Shown piece after piece: positions 15,817-22,144 of a stretch of DNA of 22,144 nt (position 1 is the first letter of the stretch; each line of letters begins with the position of its first letter). The DNA is from Spirochaetaceae bacterium. GTDB taxonomy: Bacteria > Spirochaetota > Spirochaetia > Treponematales > Breznakiellaceae. Where the stretch lies: NCBI GenBank assembly GCA_031258615.1, contig JAIRMP010000168.1, forward strand, positions 1 through 22,144, written 5' to 3'. The translations under genes were made by a program, and so were the position numbers. A model generated the notes under the pieces. The model was given only the letters and a program-made list of their open reading frames with translations, had not been told where the DNA came from and searched no databases.

Positions 15817-16743
15817 ATGAATATGGAAGCCTTTATTTTGGGCTCCGGCGGCATGATGCCCCTGCCGCACCGTCATCTTACATCGGTTTTATTACGACGG
15901 GAAGGAGACCTTTTTTTATTTGATTGCGGCGAGGGAACACAGGTTTCACTGCGCCGCCTGAACCTGCGCTGGAAAAAGATATCAGCGATTTTTGTAAGCC
16001 ATACGCACGCCGATCATGTTACCGGCCTGCCAGGGCTTTTGATGTTGTCATCCCAGGTTGAACGGAACGACCCAATGTATATAATTGGGCCGCCGCGTAT
16101 AGCGGAGTACATACAGTCAAGCATGGATGTACTCGATATGTATATAAATTACGAAATCATCGTGCGGGAGATCACGGAACCCGGCGTTGTATTCGAAGGC
16201 CCTGATTTCCGCGTCAATGCCTTTCCGCTGCGGCATACCAAGCCCTGCTATGGATATACATTTTTAGAGGATATGCGTCCCGGAGAATTTTATCCTGAAA
16301 ATGCGCAGGCGCTTGGCGTACCGATGGGGCCGCTATGGTCAAGGCTGCAGAATGGCGAGACGGTGCAGTCAAGTTCCGGCACGTATGTGTACCCGAAAGA
16401 TGTGTTGGGGCCGCCCAGGAGTGGCCGCAAATTTTCGTTCGTTACCGACACGCGTTATTTTGACGGCATAGCGGAGAACGTGAGGGCTTCCGACTTTTTT
16501 GTATGCGAGGGGATGTTTGAACGGGCGCTTCTGGAGGATGCTTACGAAAAGGGCCACATGACCGCCGATCAGGCGGCGCGGATCGCGCGGGACGCATGCG
16601 TAAAAAAAATGGCTCTTATTCATTACAGCCCACGCTACAACGAACATGATCTTAACATCCTGCTGAAAGAGGCTCAGGATGTATTTCCACATACCATCCT
16701 AAGCCGCGACCGCGCCGTCCACGGCATAGAGTATGAAGACTGA
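15817..16743 (+). CDS. rnz: Ribonuclease Z (tRNA 3' processing)
   Basis: A metallo-beta-lactamase-fold endonuclease of 308 residues that trims tRNA 3' trailers before CCA addition. The zinc motif SHTHADH has its ligands at 62, 64, 66 and 67. Other marks are the N-terminal FILGSGGMMPLPHRH, FDCGEGTQ, FPLRHTKPCYGY, FVTDTRY, GHMTADQAA and the C-terminal histidine in HYSPRY. ATG 15817 is chosen because homology-like sequence begins at MEAFILG; ATG 15823 is equally possible. The open frame extends upstream to 15637, but that part is repeat-derived. The tRNA-Cys gene in this window lacks an encoded CCA and would be a natural substrate. It is convergent with sua5, 13 bp between stops. Confidence 0.93.
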   Translation: MNMEAFILGSGGMMPLPHRHLTSVLLRREGDLFLFDCGEGTQVSLRRLNLRWKKISAIFVSHTHADHVTGLPGLLMLSSQVERNDPMYIIGPPRIAEYIQSSMDVLDMYINYEIIVREITEPGVVFEGPDFRVNAFPLRHTKPCYGYTFLEDMRPGEFYPENAQALGVPMGPLWSRLQNGETVQSSSGTYVYPKDVLGPPRSGRKFSFVTDTRYFDGIAENVRASDFFVCEGMFERALLEDAYEKGHMTADQAARIARDACVKKMALIHYSPRYNEHDLNILLKEAQDVFPHTILSRDRAVHGIEYED

Positions 16744-16756
16744 TATGTTAGCTAAG

Positions 16757-17797
16757 TCACCTTTTACTCAAGCGCTCCGTGCTTGCCGCGCGGGAAAGCC
16801 TGTCGTTGATCGCGTCCCCCAGCCCGCCTTCCGGCGGGCGCTCGGCGTGTATGAGGCTGACCGGCAGCGCGTCTATCGTGTGGAGCGTGTCGAACAGGCG
16901 GGCCGCCGCTTCGGTGAGGCTGCCGGACGGGCTTAGAACGAAAAAACGCCTGCCGCCGTCCAAAAGGCCGGGCTCCAGTTTGTTGTTTTCGGCAAAAGTT
17001 TTAAGCGACTCCCGGCTGAAGAACAGGTAGGCGGCGTCCGGACTGAGATCAAGCCGGCGCATCTCCGCCTCCATGTGGAGGTACATATCCTTTGACGGGG
17101 CGTAGTGGCTCTTCAACTGTCCAGGGGAGCTTATCTTGACGCCGGACGTAGGCGCCGCCTCAAGCGGGCCGGTAAGGGCCTCGATAGCGAGCCTAGGCGT
17201 CCCGCCGGGACGCAGTATGCGCGGGGCGGCGGAGCTTATGTCCAGCACGGTCGATTCAAGGCCGATGTCCGAGGGGCCGCCGTCCAGTATCACATCAACG
17301 GCGTCCCCCAACTGTTCCCGCACGTGCCGAGCCCGCGTCGGGCTGAGATAGCCGAACGGATTCGCGCTCGGGGCGGCGATAGCGCCCGTCGACTCCTTTA
17401 TCAGCCGGAGCGCGCCGTCGTGGGCGGGAAACCGTACCGCCAGCGTTTCAAGGCCGGCCACGGCCAAATCCGGCACGGTCTTTAGCCTGGGCAGGATCAG
17501 TGTCAGCGGCCCCGGCCAGAGGGCGCGGCTTAAAACGGATAGCCTCCGCTCCGCCTCGGCGGGAAGCCGTGAAAAATCAACAAGTCGTTCCAGCGTGTCC
17601 AAAGACGCGATATGCACGATCAGCGGATCAAAACGCGGGCGCTTTTTTACCTCGAAAACCCTCGCCAGCGCGTCCTTGTTGAAGCTGTCGCAGCCCAGCC
17701 CGTAAACCGTCTCCGTTGGAAAGGCCGCCAGCTTCCCCGCCCGTAACATCCCGGCGGCTGTCAGGATGTTCTTTTCGTTCAACTCAAGGTAGACCAT
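16757..17797 (-). CDS. sua5: L-threonylcarbamoyladenylate synthase (Sua5 type)
   Basis: The protein has 346 residues, the two-domain Sua5 length. The YrdC domain (1-210) has FPTETVYGLGCD at 26-37, KKRPRFDPLIVH at 51-62, WPGPLTLIL and SANPFGYLSPT. The linker SPGQLKSHYAP precedes a C-terminal Sua5 domain (about 240-346). It makes threonylcarbamoyl-AMP from threonine, bicarbonate and ATP, the first step of t6A37 tRNA modification. Its start overlaps the 3' end of the flavoprotein gene by 14 bp, so the two are likely translationally coupled. Confidence 0.93.
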   Translation of the reverse strand: MVYLELNEKNILTAAGMLRAGKLAAFPTETVYGLGCDSFNKDALARVFEVKKRPRFDPLIVHIASLDTLERLVDFSRLPAEAERRLSVLSRALWPGPLTLILPRLKTVPDLAVAGLETLAVRFPAHDGALRLIKESTGAIAAPSANPFGYLSPTRARHVREQLGDAVDVILDGGPSDIGLESTVLDISSAAPRILRPGGTPRLAIEALTGPLEAAPTSGVKISSPGQLKSHYAPSKDMYLHMEAEMRRLDLSPDAAYLFFSRESLKTFAENNKLEPGLLDGGRRFFVLSPSGSLTEAAARLFDTLHTIDALPVSLIHAERPPEGGLGDAINDRLSRAASTERLSKR

Positions 17798-18374
17798 TCA
17801 GATACCGTTTGACGCGCCGCGCCGCGTTTTTCATCCTGGCGGAAACAAGGTTTTTGTCAAAACCCATGTTGTCCGTGTCCCGCAAAAGCACCGTCCGCAC
17901 AAGCTCCGCGTTTACAAGTTTGAATTCAAGGGCAAGCTGCTTCCTCATCATCGCCACCCCGCTTCCGTCCATTGAGCCGCAGGCGGCCAAAAACAGCGCC
18001 GCCTTGTGTTTCCGGACGGGGCGCTTTATTCCCAGCGAAAATTTCGCCTCGAAGTACTGCTGCGTACGGTCGAAAACGGCCTTTAACGGGGCGGGAAACC
18101 CAAGCCCGTAAACGGGAGACGCCACAACGAGAAGATCGGCGGTGTTGAGACCCTGTTCAACGGGGGAAAAATCATCGTAGACGCAGCCGCGAACTTTTTT
18201 GCAGCGGCCGCAGTGAATACATGGCCTTATGTCCGCGTCGTAAGCGTTAAAAATAACGGTATGTTTTTTTATGTCCTCGCCGCCGTCCCAGCACGAAAAA
18301 AAACATTCCAGCATACGCGCCGTGAAGCCGTTTTTCCGGGGCGAGCCAAACAGTACAAAAGTTTCGGGCATCAT
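17784..18374 (-). CDS. Iron-sulfur flavoprotein / NAD(P)H-dependent FMN reductase family
   Basis: A 196-residue flavodoxin-like protein. The N-terminal phosphate loop GSPRKNGFTARML (9-21) binds FMN. A cysteine cluster, CIHCGRCKKVRGC (CX2CX2CX5C, about 52-64), suits a compact 4Fe-4S site as in archaeal Isf-type flavoproteins. SPVYGLGFPAPLKAVFDR is the flavodoxin-fold binding loop. It probably shuttles electrons or reduces small molecules or oxygen in the cytoplasm; the substrate is unknown. Its ATG overlaps the parC stop and its end overlaps sua5, placing it in the middle of a three-gene unit. Confidence 0.82.
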   Translation of the reverse strand: MMPETFVLFGSPRKNGFTARMLECFFSCWDGGEDIKKHTVIFNAYDADIRPCIHCGRCKKVRGCVYDDFSPVEQGLNTADLLVVASPVYGLGFPAPLKAVFDRTQQYFEAKFSLGIKRPVRKHKAALFLAACGSMDGSGVAMMRKQLALEFKLVNAELVRTVLLRDTDNMGFDKNLVSARMKNAARRVKRYLNGLP

Positions 18375-20293
18375 TTTTTTACTTCGATGCGCTTAACGGC
18401 CTTGCCGGACAGGCGCACCCCCCCTGCCTTTATCCCCTTTACCGCGAAAGAGTGAGCCTTGAATTCTTCGCATAAAACTTTCAGGCGGGGCTTTGGCACA
18501 TAGTGCAGGTTAAAAGTGAATTTTCCGCGGACATCTATATGGAGCACGTCCGTATTTTCCGGCACGAATGAATACTCCTTGTTCATTATCCAGCCTTCGA
18601 TCACGCAGCGTTTTATAAACGCAAGGCCAGATTCTTTTTCCCTGTATACGATCGTAAAGACAATGGCGTTTACCGCATCCTTGTCCGCAATCCCTATCCA
18701 CCAAGCCTTTTCGCCGGCAAAAACTTTTTCCTGTATGTCCTGCACGGTCCACGAACCGTTTTGCCTGACAATAAGCACACGGTCAAACTGCGACGCTTCC
18801 GCCACCACAGCCCCGTTTACCGCCGTGCCCAGGTACCCGCCTTCCCTGTCGTATTTAAGAATCAGGTCTTTTTTTACAACTTCCTTTACGTCAACCTTTT
18901 CGAATTTACCAACCTTTGTTTTGCGCGCGCCGCAGCCCAATTCCTTGTTCGCCTTTACCTTTCCGATAATGCCGTCAATAAACGACACGGCATAGGCGGT
19001 ACTGTTTTTCAGGTGCGCGTTAATTTCCTTTATGCGCGCCCGTATCTCGTCCATTTCCGCGCGCGCCCTGTTTATGTCGTACAGCGAAATCCGGCGTATA
19101 GGTATTTTCAGCAAATGTTCTACATCATCGTCCGAAACGCCGCGCGGGCCCACCTCTTTGGCAAACGGGACAAAGCCCTTGACCACGGCATTCCGCACCG
19201 CTTCGGCGGTCTTTTGACTTTCGATAGATTTGTATATCCGTTCTTCCACAAAGATTCTTTCCAGCGTACGCAGGTGCAGTTTATCCTGCAATTCCCTTTT
19301 TTCTATTTCAAGTTCTTTAACCAGAATCTTTACAAGCTGTTTCGCGTGATGGCGCACCACATCGCTGATCGTCATCACTTCCGGAAAATTATCCTTTATC
19401 ACGAGCAAGTTGACGGAAATCGCCTGTTCACATTCGGTAAACGCATACAGCGCGTCTATCGTTTCCTCCGCGTAAACGCCGCGCGCCAGTTTTATTTCTA
19501 TCTCGACATTTTCCGTCGTATAATCGTTGATCGATTGAATCTTTATCCGCCCGGCCTTTGTCGCGTTTTCCACGCTCGCTATCAGGCTTTCTGTCGTTGA
19601 GCCGAACGGCAGCTCCCGTATCACGATGCGCTTGGGGTCGCTTGTATCCAGCTTTGCGCGCGCAAGCACCTTGCCGTTGCCGTCCCGGTAATCGGAGACA
19701 TCCACGAAGCCCCCGCAAGGGAAGTCCGGGTACAGTTTAAATTCTTTCCCGGCAAGGCAGGCCTTTTCAGCTTCCAGCGTTTCGATAATGTTGTGCGGCA
19801 GTATCTTTGTCGACATGCCGACAGCTATGCCCTCCGCGCCTATTACCAGTATCACGGGGATTTTCGCCGGAAAAACGAGCGGCTCCCTGTTGCGTCCGTC
19901 GTAAGATTCTATGTAGTCCGTAAGTTTCGGGTTGTAAAATATATCTTTCGCCAGCGGCGTCGCCCTGCACTCTATGTAACGGGCGGCGGAGGCGCGGTCT
20001 CCTGTCAGGATGTTGCCAAAGTTCCCCTGCCTGTCGATGAATAGCTCTTTGTTTGCCAGCACGACTAGCGCGTCCCCGATGGAGGCGTCTCCGTGGGGGT
20101 GGTACTTCATGCAGTGGCCGACGACATTCGCCACCTTGTGGTATTTGCCGTCGTCCATTTCAAACAGTGAATGTAGTATGCGGCGCTGCACCGGTTTTAA
20201 CCCGTCTCCAAGTTCGGGTATCGCACGGTCCTTAATCACATACGAAGCGTACTCAAGGAAATTTTTTTCAAAAATGCTCTTTATATAAGCCAT
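18371..20293 (-). CDS. parC: DNA topoisomerase IV subunit A (spirochaetal ParC type)
   Basis: The protein has 640 residues, shorter than E. coli ParC or GyrA but like the spirochaetal form. The N-terminus (FLEYASYVIKDRAIPELGDG, LKPVQRRILHSLFEM) leads to the DNA-gate helix HPHGDASIGD at 65-74 and the catalytic tyrosine Tyr106 (ASAARYIECR). A coiled-coil arm (about 330-440) is followed by a small C-terminal region lacking a clear GyrA box, favouring topoisomerase IV over gyrase. It cleaves and reseals DNA with ParE to unlink chromosomes. Residue 70, equivalent to the quinolone-contact Ser83 of E. coli GyrA, is Ala. The gene overlaps the flavoprotein gene at its 3' end. parE is not adjacent on the visible side. 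Confidence 0.9.
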   Translation of the reverse strand: MAYIKSIFEKNFLEYASYVIKDRAIPELGDGLKPVQRRILHSLFEMDDGKYHKVANVVGHCMKYHPHGDASIGDALVVLANKELFIDRQGNFGNILTGDRASAARYIECRATPLAKDIFYNPKLTDYIESYDGRNREPLVFPAKIPVILVIGAEGIAVGMSTKILPHNIIETLEAEKACLAGKEFKLYPDFPCGGFVDVSDYRDGNGKVLARAKLDTSDPKRIVIRELPFGSTTESLIASVENATKAGRIKIQSINDYTTENVEIEIKLARGVYAEETIDALYAFTECEQAISVNLLVIKDNFPEVMTISDVVRHHAKQLVKILVKELEIEKRELQDKLHLRTLERIFVEERIYKSIESQKTAEAVRNAVVKGFVPFAKEVGPRGVSDDDVEHLLKIPIRRISLYDINRARAEMDEIRARIKEINAHLKNSTAYAVSFIDGIIGKVKANKELGCGARKTKVGKFEKVDVKEVVKKDLILKYDREGGYLGTAVNGAVVAEASQFDRVLIVRQNGSWTVQDIQEKVFAGEKAWWIGIADKDAVNAIVFTIVYREKESGLAFIKRCVIEGWIMNKEYSFVPENTDVLHIDVRGKFTFNLHYVPKPRLKVLCEEFKAHSFAVKGIKAGGVRLSGKAVKRIEVKK

Positions 20294-20376
20294 ACTATGA
20301 TCTAATCGTAACAGGTTTTGTGTTCATCTGCCAGCCACACGGACCCCGCCGCCCGCAGGCGGTCTTAGGGTTTTAA

Positions 20377-20571
20377 GCGGATCAGTCACCTTTTCGCGAT
20401 TGTGATGCTATTGCCGCACACTTGCTCCAAAGACGCCTCATTGAATATTCCAAAATACTTGACCAAGCGGGAAATCGAAGCGCTGAGGCAAGACAAAATG
20501 GATTGTTAGGAGATAGCGAAGGTATTACTCAAGGACGTGAAACCTCTCGATTAACGCCATTTACAATTTGA
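20377..20571 (+). pseudogene. Open-frame remnant of unknown gene
   Basis: This frame is open for 64 codons between TAA (20374) and TGA (20569), with no ATG start. It reads like a genuine protein tail (HLLQRRLIEYSKILDQAGN, then RETSRLTPFTI) and differs in codon feel from the flanking repeat DNA. I do not recognise the family. The absence of a start and a ribosome site suggests the 3' end of a gene whose 5' part was lost. The remainder of 20294-20592 shows nothing clear. Confidence 0.35.
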
Positions 20572-20592
20572 GGTCTCTATATCCAAGTTAAG

Positions 20593-20619
20593 CCCCCCCC
20601 CCCCCCCAAAAAAAAAAAA
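20593..20619. repeat. Homopolymer tract C15-A12
   Basis: Fifteen C (20593-20607) are followed directly by twelve A (20608-20619). Read leftward, the lipoprotein transcript would carry U12 and then G15. Such tracts are prone to slippage. In T. pallidum, poly-G tracts upstream of tpr genes vary in length, but here the tract follows a gene rather than preceding one closely. Confidence 0.8.
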
Positions 20620-20634
20620 CCGCGAAGCGGGTTT
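20608..20634 (-). terminator. Rho-independent terminator of the beta-helix lipoprotein gene
   Basis: In the leftward transcript, CCGC (20627-20630) and GCGG (20620-20623) pair around UUC and are followed at once by U12. The stem is short but G-C only, and lies about 40 bases past the stop codon. Confidence 0.65.
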
Positions 20635-20671
20635 GTGCCAGCTTGTGTTGATTACAGGGACGCGCCGGGGT

Positions 20672-21976
20672 CTATTCCCAGCCGCCCGCCGCGTCGTCTT
20701 TAGTGCTGTCCAGATTCACGCCCGGCCCCGCCGTGGTGTTACGTTTATTCACAGGGGTTACGTAGTAGCCGTCATCACCACCACCAAACACTGCATGGCC
20801 GTTGCCGGTTGTGGCGGTGTTGTCTGTGGCATTGCCGTTGTCAGGGTTGTTGTCCGTATCGCCGTAGATGATACTGTTGCCGCTCTTAGTAAACTTGCCG
20901 TAACTACCCACAAACACCCCGCCGCCTTCGTAAGCCGTATTCCCGCTTATCGTACCGCCGTTCATCGTAAACGTGCTGTTAAAGAACATATGCACCCCGC
21001 CGCCCTTGCCGCCGTAGTCGCTGGCTGTATTCCCGCTTATCGTGCCGCCATTCATGATAAATGCGCCGGACAAGGACACCCCACCGCCGCGGGCACCGTA
21101 GGCTCCGCCTTGGCCTACAACCGCATTCACGCTTATTTCCCCGCCGTTCATGATGAATATGCCGTAGCTGACTTCCACGCCGCCGCCAGTGCCGTTGACG
21201 CCCGTATTCCCGCTTATTTCCCCGCCGTTCATGATAAATATGCTGCCGGGGACGACAAGTACGCCGCCACCGAAATTGGAACTGGAAGCCTTATTCCCGG
21301 TTATCCTAGAACCGGGCTGCATAACCAGCGTTCCGTATACAATTACCAGCGATAAGTTGTTGTCATGCCTCCCCTGCAACGTAACGTTGTTTCCCAGCCT
21401 CAGTGTTACACCGCTTCCCACCGAAAAAAGCGAGCCGGCCGTACTCAAACTGATTTTCCGTTCTGCTGCGCCGCCTTCGATGGTAACGCCGGCTACCTTT
21501 TCGTTGTAGGAAAGCGTCCGGGGTCCGATTGTCTCATTGCCTGTGAGCGTAATGATGTAGTTGTTCCCGCTTACAGCGTTGTCGCTGACCCAATCCAGCG
21601 CATTTGCAAGCGTGGAGGAAGGGACATTGATTGTTTTCCCGTCTAAGCTGTCGATCATGCGGTTTATGCGGTTTATTATGGCTATTGAGTCTTCATTCCA
21701 AATATCTTCAGTAATATTGCTAATAAACGTTAGAGAATCGCTTTTTAGATTACCGGTATTTTCTCCGGGATGGGCATCACAATAGGCGATGATTTCGGCT
21801 ATCTTGGCGACTGCCTGAGAATAGCTGGCGTTACTTAAAAGTTGGGCAGGTTTGCTGACTATGCCTGTGTCTTCCCCGCCTCCGCCAGAGCCGTCTCCGC
21901 CGGTATCGCACCCGCCTGACACCAGAGCCATTGCCGTCAACGCCAACGCAAAAGAAAAAAATTTAATCCTCTTCAT
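20672..21976 (-). CDS. Lipoprotein with beta-helix (MNGGxIS) repeats
   Basis: The protein has 434 residues. The signal peptide MKRIKFFSFALALTAMALVSGGC ends in a lipobox with Cys23, followed by a Gly-rich spacer, so it is a lipid-anchored envelope protein. A helical region (about 45-115) precedes a parallel beta-helix: strands such as VTLRLGNNVTLQG and ITGN lead into four FIMNGGEISGNT-type coils near 248, 275, 307 and 337, each separated by a GGGV turn. The repeats recall the GGAI/FxxN-type repeats of polymorphic outer-membrane proteins and treponemal surface repeats. No autotransporter barrel follows; it ends shortly after the helix. ATG 21974-21976 has AAAGGAG six bases upstream and is preferred to a longer frame from 22009. 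It is probably adhesive or structural. Confidence 0.85.
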   Translation of the reverse strand: MKRIKFFSFALALTAMALVSGGCDTGGDGSGGGGEDTGIVSKPAQLLSNASYSQAVAKIAEIIAYCDAHPGENTGNLKSDSLTFISNITEDIWNEDSIAIINRINRMIDSLDGKTINVPSSTLANALDWVSDNAVSGNNYIITLTGNETIGPRTLSYNEKVAGVTIEGGAAERKISLSTAGSLFSVGSGVTLRLGNNVTLQGRHDNNLSLVIVYGTLVMQPGSRITGNKASSSNFGGGVLVVPGSIFIMNGGEISGNTGVNGTGGGVEVSYGIFIMNGGEISVNAVVGQGGAYGARGGGVSLSGAFIMNGGTISGNTASDYGGKGGGVHMFFNSTFTMNGGTISGNTAYEGGGVFVGSYGKFTKSGNSIIYGDTDNNPDNGNATDNTATTGNGHAVFGGGDDGYYVTPVNKRNTTAGPGVNLDSTKDDAAGGWE

Positions 21977-22089
21977 AAAAAACTCCTTTACGGTCTTTCC
22001 CGCCGTCAAATTTTATCTGTCTGTCCCGTGTTCACGGAAACAAAACAGTTTTTGCCTCATGGTTTTCTATATATTCCTTATAAAAATAG

Positions 22090-22133
22090 CCGTATCGCTT
22101 TGAGAAATACGGCATGGATTCTTGAGAATACGG
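22090..22133. promoter_or_regulatory. Direct and inverted repeats upstream of the lipoprotein gene
   Basis: TTGAGAAATACGG (22100-22112) is repeated as TTGAGAATACGG (22122-22133) with a 22-bp period. CCGTAT at 22090-22095 faces ATACGG at 22107-22112. Two turns of DNA between copies suits binding by a regulator, about 115-155 bp before the start codon. This is a guess at an operator. Confidence 0.3.
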
Positions 22134-22144
22134 AACGGACTCTG

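Noticed and set aside
18761..19600. 279-codon rightward ORF antisense to parC
   Set aside because: Aromatic- and Arg-rich translation typical of antisense frames; parC occupies the other strand with clear motifs.
20633..21355. 240-codon rightward ORF opposite the lipoprotein gene
   Set aside because: Its repeats (IPAYFPAVHDKYA) mirror the MNGG coils of the real gene, which has a signal peptide, lipobox and ribosome site.

Overview
The window looks like chromosomal DNA from a treponeme-type spirochaete, probably one of the GC-richer host-associated lineages. Three things point there. A 526-residue secreted or membrane-anchored protein has a C-terminal region resembling, from memory, Treponema pallidum pallilysin (Tp0751). 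An NtrY/NtrX-like pair resembles the single AtoS/AtoC-type system of treponemes. The ParC-type topoisomerase subunit is short (640 aa), as in spirochaetes. Species cannot be fixed from the sequence alone. Most of the window is housekeeping; the accessory character lies at the two ends and in a few intergenic stretches.

Layout. 1-374: gene-free, packed with inverted repeats. 375-2479 (+): pallilysin-like protein overlapping a CinA/PncC-type amidase. 2604-2675 (+): tRNA-Cys(GCA), followed by about 320 bp holding only an unrecognised ORF. 3001-4312 (-): universal stress protein, then a J-domain protein. 4519-9631 (+): a compact five-gene run of NtrY-like kinase, NtrX-like sigma-54 activator, LexA, HolA and XseB, linking a two-component system to SOS control and DNA replication/repair. 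9751-15565 (-): grpE-dnaK-dnaJ followed by a large unrecognised membrane protein, with strong hairpins between the chaperone genes. 15817-16743 (+): RNase Z behind an inverted-repeat element and a -10 so close that the mRNA may be leaderless. 16757-20293 (-): parC, an iron-sulfur flavoprotein and Sua5 with overlapping ends. 20294-20671: intergenic, with an unrecognised open-frame remnant, a C15/A12 tract and a terminator. 20672-21976 (-): a lipoprotein with beta-helix repeats (MNGGxIS).

I found no CRISPR array, complete insertion sequence, prophage or recognised defence system, and no convincing wholly new system. The best leads are the NtrYX-lexA-holA-xseB linkage, a frame-shifted vestige of a second kinase 3' end between the two-component genes, the pallilysin-like protein lacking HEXXH, the membrane protein attached to the chaperone operon, and the palindrome cluster at the left edge.
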